A stretch of DNA of 38,555 nucleotides, taken from Tubulanus polymorphus. Lineage: Eukaryota > Nemertea > Palaeonemertea > Tubulaniformes > Tubulanidae. Location of the stretch: assembly GCF_964204645.1 (NCBI RefSeq), contig NW_027437454.1:1-38555 (forward strand), written 5' to 3'. Shown here in pieces: positions 1 to 9,825 of this stretch. A program made the position numbers and the translations under genes. The notes beneath the pieces were generated by a model. It was not told the origin of the DNA and did not search any database. It was given only the letters and a program-made list of their open reading frames with translations. Each line of letters opens with the position of its first letter. The stretch's first letter is position 1.

Positions 1-420
1 CTCGCTTTTTGCAAATTCAAAAGATCAAAAACGAAATTCAGCGGGAAAGATTCAATAGAGGAAGCAGTTCGAATTGTATAAACTGATCCCTGTGTAGAAA
101 GCGGTGTAAACATTGCAATATGGTTTTTCTGTTGTCGGTCTACGTGTCGGCTTGTCGACCGGCGTCTTGTGCTTGTCGTCTGCGTTTTGATTGATATCGC
201 CGGTAGCGCCGAACTCCCGATTCCTGCCTGTCTGTCTGTCTGGTCTATCGGAAATCAAACATCCCTCAAGATTCAATAAACCTCGATTCTGTTGACAGAT
301 CTATTGTGTGCGCGCATCGATACATCGAACACTGTGTCACTATGTATAATACGCACTACTTTTTATTGGCAATATCCCCCGTTCATCAGAAATTGACAGC
401 TTTCACTCCTACTCGCCTCC
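1..420. other. Unassigned sequence
   Basis: No gene, RNA or tandem repeat is recognised before the family A array. A TCTG-rich patch near 228-244 is the only simple sequence. Short open frames on both strands lack any recognisable domain. Confidence 0.5.
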
Positions 421-426
421 TCCCCA

Positions 427-700
427 ATGATGATGTCATAGGGGGATTTATGGAGGCGGACATCTTTTCTGAACCTGTCTGTATATCAAATCACTAGTAG
501 ACAATTTGATGATGTCATAGGGGGATTTATGGAGGCGGGCATGTTTTCTGGAAGCGCCTATGAAATCGCTTGCGGATAATTTGATGATGTCATAGGGGGA
601 TTTCTACAGGAAGCCATCTTTTCTCGGAATGTCTATACATTTTACCACGACTAGGCGCTTAATGATGTCATAGGGGGATTTGCAGAAGCAGACAACATTG
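427..700 (+). repeat. Family A array, four units of about 79 bp
   Basis: Four units each begin with GATGATGTCATAGGGGGATT (near 428, 509, 583 and 663). They continue with a segment like TATGGAGGCGGACATCTTTT and a spacer like ATCAAATCACTAGTAGACAA. The third and fourth units are degraded around GGAGGC. The recurring reading DDVIGGFMEADI is simply the repeat translated, not a protein. Eight further loci of this family lie in the window in both orientations. Confidence 0.93.
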
Positions 701-1800
701 ATATTATTGATATCTCATCATTTTTACTGGAGTGATTCTTGTCGATGTCCGATCATACTCATGACGTCACCGTACGGATGTGACCGTACCGTTTCTAAAC
801 GAGCGCCGAGCTTAGCTCCGTCGACGACAGCTCAACCGGGGCGCCGGAAATAGCGAATACTTTTCCTGAGTGTCCGATAAGTATTTTCTCTGATGTCTAA
901 CGCCATTTCGCCGTCTGCCGAGAGCGGTCATCCATCGCTCTGCGCGACGGAGGAAAAAAATCGCTAATAGCTTCGGGGGCCGAAATAGATTGCGAAGTAA
1001 TAATGAATTATTATCAGAGCTAAGTAGCTCTAGAGATGACTATAAATATGATGGATAATTAGAAATTGTTACTATTGGCGACTGGATCCGATGGGCCGAA
1101 CTGGCGATCGACGCCAGGATGAGAGCGCGAATGAAGCATCGTCGAGTTGTGGATGATAGAACTTCTGTCTTATCCGTTCAGTTCGATAGTCATTTAAGTA
1201 GTATTGAGGGGATGGGTCAAGAGCGATGCGTAGTTTGTAATGAAACGATAGTGACAGAGTTAAAAATATCAGCTTACCATGGCTGAAATGCCAGCAGCAT
1301 AGGCCATAAGTAATAATGCCATAGATGAAGATTCATGAACCAAAAATGCCATGTGAGTAAGTAAAAATGCTTTAAGTTCATTGTGAATCGCGACGGAGCC
1401 CACGAAATCACGTCACGAACACGTAGATTTAGTTTTTTATCATCGTCGTAAAAAGTATCGACCGTGAACAGGATATTTTGCCCTGTATATTTTGATCTGT
1501 TTAAGCGCAACAAAATGGCGAAATGTCAAACGGCTCTCGACACCACGCACCTGAAGTGTTGAGGCCATCGAGCGAACGGTTGTCGGAATTCTATATTCAT
1601 ATCGCGGAATGACGAATACAGCGAGAGACCTAGAGTTTCTTGGCGCGCGTTTTTGCGAAGGGTGAATTCTCTTCTAGGAATTCGTCGAAATTCGAGGAAT
1701 CATTGAATATCTGTTGGGGGTGGATGCGTAGACGCTATTGTTCAATTTGATTCTCGATTCAAAACCAGGTTTTTTTCATAGATCCACTGACTGGAACTTA
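701..1800. other. Unassigned sequence
   Basis: About 1.1 kb with no recognisable gene or array. Only short open frames occur (for example 1274-1513 minus), with no domain, no convincing splice context and no repetition elsewhere in the window. Confidence 0.5.
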
Positions 1801-2280
1801 TTAGACTCTTAACCCAGTTCTACAGTTGTGTGGGTTTAATTTGACTCTGGACTCAGTTCCACAGTTGTGTGGGTTTTATTTGACTCTGGACTCAGTTCCA
1901 CAGTTGTGTGGGTTTAATTTGACTCTGAACTCAGTTCCACAGTTGTGTAGGTTCAATTAGACTCTGAACCCAGTTCCACAGTTGTGTGAGTTCAATTTGA
2001 CTCTGAACCCAGTCCTATACGTGTGGGTTTAATTAGACTCTGGATCCAGTTCCACAGTTGTGTGTGTTTAATTGAACTCTGAACCCAGTTCCACAGTAGT
2101 GTGGGTTCAATTTGACTCTGAACCCAGTTCCACAGTTGTGTGTGTTCAATTTAAACTCTGAACCTAGTTCCACAGTTGTGTTGGGTTTAATTTGACTCTG
2201 AACCCAGTTCCACAGTTGTGTGTGTTCAATTTGACTCTTAAACCCTGTTCCACAGTTGTGTGTATTTAGTTTGACTTATT
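1801..2280 (+). repeat. Family B array, about 12 units of 39-40 bp
   Basis: The unit reads approximately CCCAGTTCCACAGTTGTGTG followed by GGTTTAATTTGACTCTGAA. Each unit holds a perfect inverted repeat, CCACA-GTTG-TGTGG. Many units also contain the palindrome CTGGATCCAG or a one-base variant. Units are 85-95% alike by eye with one- to two-base indels, so no reading frame is kept across the array. Confidence 0.95.
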
Positions 2281-2358
2281 TGTTCTATACTTATGAAATG
2301 TTTCAATAGATTCTAAACCGCGTCAAATGAAAAAAAAACAAACGATGCACACGTGACC
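2281..2358 (+). repeat. Single-copy flank of family B, shared with the 23.7-kb locus
   Basis: Moving away from the array, this segment reads GCGTCAAATGA, an A-rich stretch, then CAAACGATGCACACGTGACC. The reverse complement of about 23680-23735, next to another family B array, carries the same order: TGTGTCAAATAAAGAATAAC, then AAATGATCCACACGTGACC. The match outside the tandem units suggests both loci descend from one larger element of which the array is only a part. Confidence 0.6.
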
Positions 2359-2880
2359 TAAATAACATTTCGACCCCGATGTTATACTTTTGATCAATTA
2401 CTAATGAGGTCTTTTTCAAAGAACCGCATCTTCCCCGGCTTCAACGACAACAAGAGATAGAACTCATCTTTCAAACCATTGCACTTTTCTTCTTCCCCTT
2501 AGTTTGCCAATCAAACAATCCCTCCTTTATTCGTTCCCTCTTTTATTTCTACGCGTTGTTCGTCCGTAGCCGCGGATTAGTGACGCCCGAATTTAAACCT
2601 CAACGGCTCTGATGTTTTAAATCCGGGCACTCGCCGGAACTACGTCATCTCGGCAGACGACGAATGACGTTATTTATCCCGGTGAAAAAAACCGATTTCT
2701 ACCTAAGCTGCACTGACAACCGACTTTGACCCAGAGACATTTTATATCGTTCTAAATCATCGTTTGCTATGATACCTAGTGTTTAGGGTGGATCGCATCG
2801 TTTTGTTTTCATTAGTTTTATCCACATGTGATCACAATAATGACGGCCCGTTATGAGATATTCAACAACAGAAATTCCTT
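2359..2880. other. Unassigned sequence
   Basis: No gene or tandem repeat is seen. The last 40 bases lead into a long pyrimidine-rich tract. Confidence 0.5.
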
Positions 2881-3335
2881 TCTGCTACTCTTACCCACCC
2901 TCTCTCTCTCACTCCTTCTCTCTCCTCCATCTCTGCTCCCTAAAATTTCCCTCTTCTTTCTCTCTACCTCTGTCTTCATTCGTTCTCCCCTCTCTCTCTC
3001 TCACTGGCTGCCCCCCTCATTACTACACTCACAAACTCTCTCCTATCTTCCTCGTCTCCTTGTCTGCTTCACCCTCTTAACTAAAAAATCCTTCCTCCCT
3101 TCCTTCCTTCCTCCCTCCCTCCCTCCCTATCCCTCCCTCCATCCATCCATTTCTCCCTCCCTCCCTCTTTCCCTCCCTATCTCCCTCCCTTCCTCTCTGA
3201 CTATTTATCTTGCACCCACATTCCGTCTATATTTCGTACTCACTGACACTCTCCCTCCCTCTCCCCTTTCTCTCTCTCTCCCTCTCCCCTTTCTCTCTCC
3301 CTCTCCCCTTTCTCTCTCTCTCTCCCTCTCTTTTT
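2881..3335 (+). repeat. Polypyrimidine low-complexity tract
   Basis: A C/T-rich stretch with runs of TCCC, CTTCCTTCC (3091-3112) and CTCTCTCCCTCTCCCCTTT (about 3250-3335). The long open frame across it (2828-3337) translates only to Ser/Leu/Pro and has no amino-acid pattern beyond the repeat, so it is not called as a gene. Confidence 0.9.
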
Positions 3336-3880
3336 AAATCAGCCTCTAGTGATTCCTCTTGACCGTCGTCATCATCTTCTCACTTCCGCATCGAACTTCA
3401 CTCATGAATCAGTACGAAGAGAAGAACCCGACGCCAGCGACGAAAGAGAGAGAGAATGAGGCGCTCTCTACTTTCAATGGCACCTTCAGAAAATCAGAGC
3501 CTTCAGCTAAAAGTCAACAAACGCCAGATAAAAACCATCTCTCAATTATTATCAGTATGATGTCACTGCGCCGCTCGCGCGAACCGTGTGAGCCTCAATC
3601 ATCGCGTAGGTACACGCTGTTGTTAATAATAACGGGTGTTGTTTGGCCCGAGGCGGTTGTCAAGTAGCGCGGCGTACTGATCTCCTAGTGAGAGAGAGAG
3701 AGAGGGATTGTTGGACTCGGATACGGCAGATGAAACTGTCGATTGTGATATCTGAAGAGATCGTTTTTTTCAGTGCCGCCAAGTCTCCCATCTCAACCGC
3801 TCAAGACTTTTCCATTGAAAAAACTTCGGAAAATCATTTTTCTTATCGTTCTCAAGAAAGCAGGCTTCACCAAGAGGTTG
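3336..3880. other. Unassigned sequence with a short GA tract
   Basis: No recognisable gene. A (GA)n patch lies at about 3689-3705. The open frames at 3359-3667 and 3643-3906 have no domain and run into the CTCF-like repeats. Confidence 0.5.
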
Positions 3881-3886
3881 CCACTC

Positions 3887-4050
3887 TTGTCGCTAGAGGG
3901 CGTTGAATGTCGCCCTGCTGAATATTCATTTCTAGTCACTAGAGGGCACACGCTTCAAGTTGTCAATCCATGTCTCACTGTAAGTAATCAGTCACTAGGG
4001 GGCGCTAACATCGCGCTCCGAGTTGCCAATTCCAGTCACTAGGGGTCGCT
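3887..4050 (+). repeat. Family C array with four CTCF-like cores
   Basis: Four cores spaced 44-55 bp apart read GTCGCTAGAGGGCG (about 3889), GTCACTAGAGGGCA (3936), GTCACTAGGGGGCGCTAAC (3991) and GTCACTAGGGGTCGCTAAC (4035). The third contains AGGGGGCGCTA, the strongest part of the vertebrate CTCF consensus, and keeps CA at the expected upstream positions. That it is a protein-binding site is inferred from motif similarity; the repetition is seen directly. Confidence 0.7.
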
Positions 4051-4534
4051 AACTGTTGCAACAGTGAAAGAAGGTTTCACGCAGTCTTCAGTTGAGATCC
4101 GTAATGGCACAATCTACAGGCGCGCCTCCTGGTGACAGAATAGTCGGAATGAACAATTGAATAAGATCCATTAGGAACGATTGCCACCTCTCGACTTTCA
4201 TCGGCGCTGAATCGATGCAGCTGACACGTTTTTGACAGAACCTCGAATAAAAAAAAAAACATTGAAAAAACAGATGATGAGCCGAACAGAGCGTGGCGGC
4301 GGCGGTGGCCACAGGTGACGAATATCGCGTGACTCGAAACTCGTTACGTGGCCACCGTAACTGGCACCTGCAGCCCGCGTATCACGTGTCACGTATCGGT
4401 CAGCGGAACAATCGGCGCCGTTGAGAATACACAATATACGGATACTAATCAACATCAGACGGATCCGCTGTTCATTAGTTCCGTTGTTACTTAGCGAGAC
4501 TCGTAATTTATAAATCCCTGGCTATGAGAATGAA
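4051..4534. other. Unassigned sequence
   Basis: No gene or tandem repeat is recognised. A GGCGGCGGCGG-like patch at about 4294-4306 and several overlapping minus-strand open frames show no family signature. Confidence 0.5.
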
Positions 4535-4566
4535 CTCGGGCTATATGAGTTCGAGGTTTCGACTGT
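4535..4566 (-). repeat. Short repeat, copy 1, with inverted AGTCGAAAC
   Basis: CTCGGGCTATATGAGTTCGA followed by GGTTTCGACTGT recurs with two or three changes at 4864-4895. On the minus strand it contains AGTCGAAAC, the same word that ends stem II and starts the GAAAC box in the hammerhead-like repeats. The other parts of that ribozyme are degraded here. Confidence 0.6.
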
Positions 4567-4863
4567 AAACGCAGTCTCAAATGTTTTGTGACTTTCTCAA
4601 AATGTATCAAAAATTTAACTAATTTTTAGTTCATAAGTCCTCAAATATTCATAAATGCACAGTTAAAAATTGTTGAAACATGTCGACTCTGCCGTAAAAT
4701 CAACCTATTAACAGTCCGCAATTTGGGAAAATATCGGGCTTTAGAGAACATAATGCCCCCGAGGTCTTCACATTTACAGAAAAGATTACGTAAGTGATTC
4801 ACGCGCAGCGCGCGATAGGCGCACAATAGAAATCTGAGCCGCGCGTTCTTTGAGTGTCACCAA

Positions 4864-4895
4864 TTCGGGCTATATAAGTTCGAGGTTTCGACTGT
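4864..4895 (-). repeat. Short repeat, copy 2, with inverted AGTCGAAAC
   Basis: Near-identical to 4535-4566 and in the same orientation, 330 bp downstream and about 95 bp before the direct hammerhead-like monomer. Copies facing both ways suggest the terminal debris of a retroelement, possibly Penelope-like, but no coding part is present. Confidence 0.6.
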
Positions 4896-4984
4896 TATCC
4901 GCATTTCCTAGTTTATGGTATCTAACATCGCATGAAGAGTCTGGATTGTGTACTATGTATCCCGGTTTTTCGTTAAAGAACTAG

Positions 4985-5035
4985 TAATTCTGAAGATCCG
5001 ACTGTCGGAATAAAGTCGAAACGTTAAATAAATAA
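4985..5035 (+). ncRNA. Degenerate hammerhead-like monomer
   Basis: CTGAAGA (4990-4996) is followed by a potential stem and then AAAGTCGAAACGTT (5012-5025) and AATAAATAAAC. The words AGTCGAAACGTT and AATAAA match the 30.6-kb tandem array, so this is probably a diverged relative. The best stem II is either GACT/AGTC or the hairpin TCCGA-CTG-TCGGA. Stem I is only about two base pairs, so self-cleavage is doubtful. Confidence 0.4.
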
Positions 5036-5370
5036 ACCACTTATTCGGGAACTGTAATAAACTCGAATAAATGTCATTATATCATTTGATGATTTTGTCA
5101 TTGTATATTCCTCTCTACTCTAATCTCAGGTCATACACAACCTAGTGCGTGTGCGTGGTGCGTGGTGCGTGAATATGTCAGACCGGCGCTAAATATATCT
5201 ATATCTAAATTTGCCATCTAAATCATGCACGTAGATATCTCGATACGATCTCAATTTGATCGCAGCCGGTTCCACGAAATTCTTATCTCCGAATCACCGT
5301 TATCATTAAGGCCTTGACCTCTGCCAGTCGCATGTTGACCTCATCGAACTTCCTACAAGTGATTTGAACT
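5036..5370. other. Unassigned sequence
   Basis: No gene is seen. A small imperfect (TGCGTGG)n patch lies at about 5149-5172. Confidence 0.5.
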
Positions 5371-5760
5371 TCAAGATCCAAATCCCCTAATGACATCATC
5401 AATGTTTCTACTAGGATCTAAAAACCTTCCATAAATCTCCGGCATCATAAAGTTACTTACTATCTTTATCTAGACACTTCCAGATAATATGCCAGTATCC
5501 ACAAATCTCCTTATGACATCATCAAATTATCTAGCAGTGATTTGATCTATAGACACTTCTAGAAAACATGTCTGCCTCCATAAATCCCCCTATAACGTCA
5601 TCAAGTTGTCAACTAGTATTTTAATCCATTGACACTTCTAGAAACGATACTTCCACGAATCCACCTATGACATCATCTAAATCATCGATCAGTAATTCAA
5701 TATAAAAACCCTTCCAATGAAGTTGGCTATCTCTATCTAATGCCCCCTATGACATCACCA
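5371..5760 (-). repeat. Family A array, about five diverged units
   Basis: Reverse-orientation units show TGACATCATC, then AAATTATCTAGCAGTGATTT, GATCTATAGACACTTCTAGA and AAACATGTCTGCCTCCATAA. Units are more diverged than at 12.3 kb. One reads ATAACGTCATC (about 5591-5601), keeping a CpG where most copies have TpG or CpA. Confidence 0.9.
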
Positions 5761-6229
5761 TTCAGCGGCGCCTTGATTGGCCCGACACTACACGATCATT
5801 ATCAGAGACAGCGAGATGCAATTTAGTTTTGCGTCCAATTTAAATAATTAGCTGTATCAGATTGATTTGACCAGGTGACCGCTGCGACCGCTACATCATT
5901 ATAGACTAATAGATATCGGAATTTTATACCAGGGCGGACACGATTTGATATCCCAGTGTCTGAACTCACGATCGTCAGGCATAGATAATGTATTTCTAAC
6001 CTACGTGCGCACGGACTCCGGTACCGATCATTGTTGGAGTTAAACCTGTCATCGATTTGTAATGTCAACTCCTCGCTCTTATCATTTAGAAATGTTGCCT
6101 CCGTAGATCACCTTAGGACGATTGTCTGAAGGTTTGGTCAATCTGCAGATCTTTCGAGTAAAAAATATCCGCTCGCTTAGAATCTCGGTAACGCCGTTCC
6201 GGGGATAGGTAATTCCGCTTGTGGCAAGT
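5761..6229. other. Unassigned sequence
   Basis: No gene, RNA or tandem repeat is recognised. The minus-strand open frames (5823-6068 and part of 6082-6345) have no family signature. Confidence 0.5.
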
Positions 6230-6300
6230 GAAGATCCTCTAGGTGTCACTAGCGTGCGGTAGTAGGACATCGAAGTAAGGTTCAACCAGGTGTCGCTGGT
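6230..6300 (+). repeat. Family C fragment with CTCF-like cores
   Basis: GTGGCAAGTGAAGATCCTCT-AGGTGTCACTAG is followed about 50 bp later by CAACCAGGTGTCGCTGG (6285-6301). It matches, in opposite orientation, the 77-bp units at 17.9 kb. Confidence 0.75.
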
Positions 6301-6439
6301 CGTCATTCGGTCTTCCGCGTTCGATTTCTTTTCGATTTTAATCAAAATCGAATCAACTTTAAGTAAATCAATTATCGATGCAGATCCTGCCTAACACCGA
6401 AAGAAGAAATATTGTAACTGGTCATTAAATCGCGCAACG

Positions 6440-6835
6440 AATGCGAATACTAATATTTATTACACTCCAACCATTCCCGTGGTATATGGAGGAAAAAAAA
6501 CAGTATTTACAATTATTTACAAAAACAGTAGATAAAAGCACTTTGAAACAAAACAAACGTTATTTACAACATACTATTTACACACACTAACGGATGGATC
6601 TATATACATCTAGACCTAATTTGTTAAATTTGGCAAGTTTAAAGGTTGGATTTATTAAAACATCAAGATTCCGAAAGGTATTAGAATTTAGGTAGCTTTC
6701 ACGGAATACGGTAAGTAATTTACAGTCAAAAATGAAATGTAGTTCGTCGCCTAAAACGTTACGGGTGGGACATAATCTATCGACTTTTAGTCGCGCCATC
6801 TGGCGACACATTCGATATTACGCACGTTTTCCCGA
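6440..6835 (-). mobile_element. 5'-truncated LINE (non-LTR retrotransposon), copy 1
   Basis: On the minus strand this segment carries the end of a reverse-transcriptase ORF (6587-6811), a short 3' UTR and an AATAAA-containing end near 6452-6457. A 3' hairpin lies at 6465-6491: CTCCA and ACCA arms pair with TGGT and TGGAG around a CGGGAA loop, with a TAT bulge. About 240 bp are nearly identical to 32185-32432. Loss of the 5' part is the usual LINE insertion outcome. The clade cannot be assigned from this tail. Confidence 0.8.
6587..6811 (-). pseudogene. C-terminal remnant of LINE reverse-transcriptase ORF
   Basis: The 74-residue reading contains RLCPTRNVLGDELHFIFDC near residues 12-30. This fits the Cys/His-containing tail (R-x-C-P ... 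GDE-x-HF-x-F-x-C) often found after the reverse-transcriptase domain of non-LTR elements. It ends with LGLDVYRSIR and TAG. The copy at 32.2 kb keeps the same frame and ends LGLDVYRSYR and TAG, with most differences conservative or synonymous, which supports coding ancestry. The first Met is internal. No endonuclease or catalytic RT motif (FADD-type) is present, so it is a dead fragment. Confidence 0.75.
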
Positions 6836-7590
6836 ATACGTTTAATCAATATTTGCGTATATGCAAATTTCAAGAGATTGATGTATTTGTTTATGACCCC
6901 CGGTATTCCGCGACTGCCAATAAACTCTTCGCTATCTTTATCGCCGTTTCATCGGAAAACCAAACTCTCAACGCGTACTAATACACACGGGCACCGATAG
7001 GTTAAAGAGGCGATTTGTTTCACACGCGCGCAGAGCGCGTCTAAAGTAGTTCGAATTTTACGACGTTGATATACGCCGGTTTACGGCAGCTCGGTGGTCG
7101 TAACTATTGATTTAGTAACCGGATATTGGCGGGCGAGTAAGCGGCTGGCTAAATTGATTTGTTTATGCCCGAAAATACGTCGGTTAACCGGCGAATTTAT
7201 TTCATAGTGAAGGCCCGCACTAAATCAGTCAGGTACGACATAAAGCACGGCGGTTTTATATTCTCGCCGTTAACGCGATTTAACGAGTGTACGCGCGAGA
7301 TCTCTCGCCGATTCGGTTACGGGCGACGGTTGAATTTGAATTTTTGAATTTTATCCTCCGTTTTATAGAACGAAGTCGCGTTCCGGCTTCGGAAATTAAT
7401 TCTTTTCGCTTCGTTTACGACGACGATGACGTCGAGACGCGATTTAAATTTCGTAATTTACACGGTTTAACGGTTTTAACGGCTTTTCGCTGTTTCTTAT
7501 AGGGGAGTCGGAAAAAAGGCGCCGTATACTCCTAATTCGTCGAACGTGATTACAATGAATATCTCACACTAAAATCAGATTATTAGATAA
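6836..7590. other. Unassigned, CpG-rich stretch
   Basis: About 750 bp without tandem structure. CpG is locally dense (ten CpGs in 7021-7080) although the DNA is not very GC-rich. The two overlapping plus-strand open frames (7159-7347 and 7287-7502) show no domain. Part of 7060-7130 resembles 28340-28420. It could be unmethylated regulatory DNA, but nothing proves that. Confidence 0.4.
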
Positions 7591-7599
7591 TTCGAAGGG

Positions 7600-8130
7600 G
7601 GATAGCGGGGTGGCCTGGTGGCGGGGAGCAGAGACAGGAAGGGGAGAGAGGGAGGTGGGGAGGTGAGAGACGGAGATTGGGAGGTGAGAGGGCAGAGAGT
7701 GGGAAGAGGAGGAGAGTGAAGGGAAGACGAGTAAGAGAGGGAAAGAGAGAGTGGATGGGGAGGTGAGTGGGGAGAGAGAGTGGATGGGGAGGTGAGAAGA
7801 GGGAGATTGGATGGGGAGGTGAGTGGGGAGAGAGAGTGGATAAGGGGATGTGAGGAGAGAGAGCGTGGATGGGGAGGTGAGAGGAGAGAGAGAGTGGGTG
7901 GGGAGGTGAGAGGAGGGAGAGTGGATGGGGAGGTGAGAGGAGGGAGAGTGGATGGGGAGGTGAGAGGAGGGAGAGTGGATGGGGAGGTGAGAGGAGAGAG
8001 AGAGTGGGTGGGGAGGTGAGAGGAGGGAGAGTGGATGGGGAGGTGAGAGGAGAGAGAGAGTGGGTGGGGAGGTGAGAGGAGGGAGAGTGGATGGGGAGGT
8101 GAGAGGAGGGAGAGTGGATGGGGAGAGTTC
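7600..8130 (+). repeat. G-rich purine minisatellite, about 27-bp unit
   Basis: The unit is GGGGAGGTGAGAGGAGGGAG-AGTGGAT, with about 12 clear copies from 7755 onward and degraded copies before that. Some units read GAGAGAGAGTGGGT instead of GAGGGAGAGTGGAT. The 27-bp period keeps frames open on both strands, which explains the long apparent ORF at 7575-8219. Purines lie almost entirely on the plus strand. Confidence 0.93.
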
Positions 8131-8940
8131 AATCGGTTCTGTTTTTCTGTTTGCTGTTTCCTGATGTAATCACGTTTCATGTTTTGCGCACGGTTTCTGT
8201 TGTTTGAGGAAGTTTTCAATCGGAAATTGAATAAATCGACAGCAGACGCGTATAAACACCGTCATTATCGGAGAAACACTCGAACGGCTGGTTCCGAGTG
8301 GTTGGCTCCGAGTGTGAAAAATAATGAGCGGGAAGTTAGTTTTATTTCAGCGATTAAAAACCAAGACCATGCAGTATAAGTTCATTTGAAATAAAAACGA
8401 AGTAACCCTTTTGGATTCGCCGACTTAAAAAAGTTCGAAAATACGATCATCGATATTCTGACGAACCCGAATATTTGCATTATGTGAACTAGTAACCGAC
8501 GACGGTTTCGTTTTTGAAAATTTTCCTCAAAAACGAATTGTACAATAGGCTTTTCTCAGAAAATTGTTCGAATTCTGATCGATACATACTCGCAGCCTCC
8601 GAACTTCTACGTTTTCCGAGCGTCCGTTGTTAGATAGATCGATTTCCTCGTCGGAGCCATCCTCCTTTCGAACGGATGAAAAAGAAGCCATCCGATCGCA
8701 GACGAGACTCGCGCGAGCGCGCATGTGCGCGTAGAGAGAGAGAGAGATCGTGAAAATGGTATTTGAAAGGAAAAAATATGCGACGGAAAAATCTTTTCAT
8801 GTTTTGTCTGATGCGGGATGCGCACGGGGTGGATTGAAATACGAGACAAATTCGATGTAAAACAACTGAAGCCTTTTTATTGAGTTTGTTAGTAATAAGC
8901 TGGGGTTTCCTGCATGTCTGCGATGAATTATCGTGAATCT
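8131..8940. other. Unassigned sequence
   Basis: About 800 bp with no recognised gene. The minus-strand open frames at 8527-8849 have no identifiable domain. A short (GA)n lies at about 8734-8748. Confidence 0.5.
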
Positions 8941-9295
8941 GGTATTATTGCGGTGTAGAAATGGAGAGAAGGGATTGCGGGAGAGAATGGGAGAGGGAGG
9001 GATGGACCTATAAGGGTAGCGAGGAGATGGACAGGGGAGAGGAGAGAGGAAGAGAGGGAGAGATAAGATCATAGAGAGAGAGGGGAGGGGGAGAGGGGAG
9101 GAGAAGGCGAGGGAGAGAAAGGGGCAGAGAGGAAGGAAAGGGCGAGGGAGAGAGATGGGGAGAGAGGAAAGGAGAGGGCGAGGGAGAGAAAGGGGGAGAG
9201 AGGAAGGAAAGGGCGAGGGAGAGAGAGGGGGAGAGAGGAAAGGAGAGGGCGAGGTAGAGAGAGGGGAGAGAGGGAAGGAGAAGGTGAGGGAGTGG
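8941..9295 (+). repeat. Polypurine minisatellite
   Basis: A G/A-rich tract with an irregular unit of roughly 56 bp containing GGAAGGAAAGGGCGAGGGAG and AGAGGGGGAGAGAGGAAAGG. Several imperfect copies run from about 9070 to 9290. Open frames on the minus strand are Ser/Leu/Pro low complexity. Confidence 0.85.
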
Positions 9296-9410
9296 TGGTT
9301 GTGAGTTAGAGTTAACTCTGAACTCAGGATCCAGTTCCACAGTTGTGAATTAGAGTTAACTGTGAACTCAGGATCCAGTTCCACAGTTGTGAATTAGAGT
9401 CAACTCTTGA
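9296..9410 (+). repeat. Family B-related repeat, about 2.5 units of 44 bp
   Basis: The unit AACTCAGGATCCAGTTCCAC-AGTTGTGAATTAGAGTTAACTGTG shares CAGTTCCACAGTTGTG with family B, but the other half differs and contains the palindrome GTTAAC. It has an opposite-strand relative at 29.9 kb. Confidence 0.85.
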
Positions 9411-9825
9411 GTCAGAATCAGCTCATCATCAATGAATTAGACTTGTAGCTCATATTGAACTTTAAATCAATAACTGAAATCAGAGCTAAACGTCATAGCA
9501 ACTATATGCATCCATTTCATCCTGAACTGCCTATCGTAAAACTGACCTTTTAAATGATTAACTATCCGATATTTCCTATGACATATGATCTCATTGTCTA
9601 CAGATAACAATGATGTTATACAACCGGTCGGTCCGTCAATCATAACGACATCGATGTCAGGTTAATTAGGGGACCGTATTCTCGGAATAATGGTCGTTTC
9701 ATTTAGTATTCATGCGTTTAGCGGCCGCCTGCGTTGCCGGGCAAATATACAGTAAACGTCAAATCAACATTGAACTCGAAATCTTTCCACGAAAAATATG
9801 CATAATGTATTATCCTGAGGGCTGG
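9411..9825. other. Unassigned sequence
   Basis: No gene or tandem repeat is recognised in this stretch. Confidence 0.5.

Noticed and set aside
7575-8219. 214-codon minus frame rich in PPHPLSLLS
   Set aside because: Translation of the 27-bp purine minisatellite; low complexity with no flanking domain.
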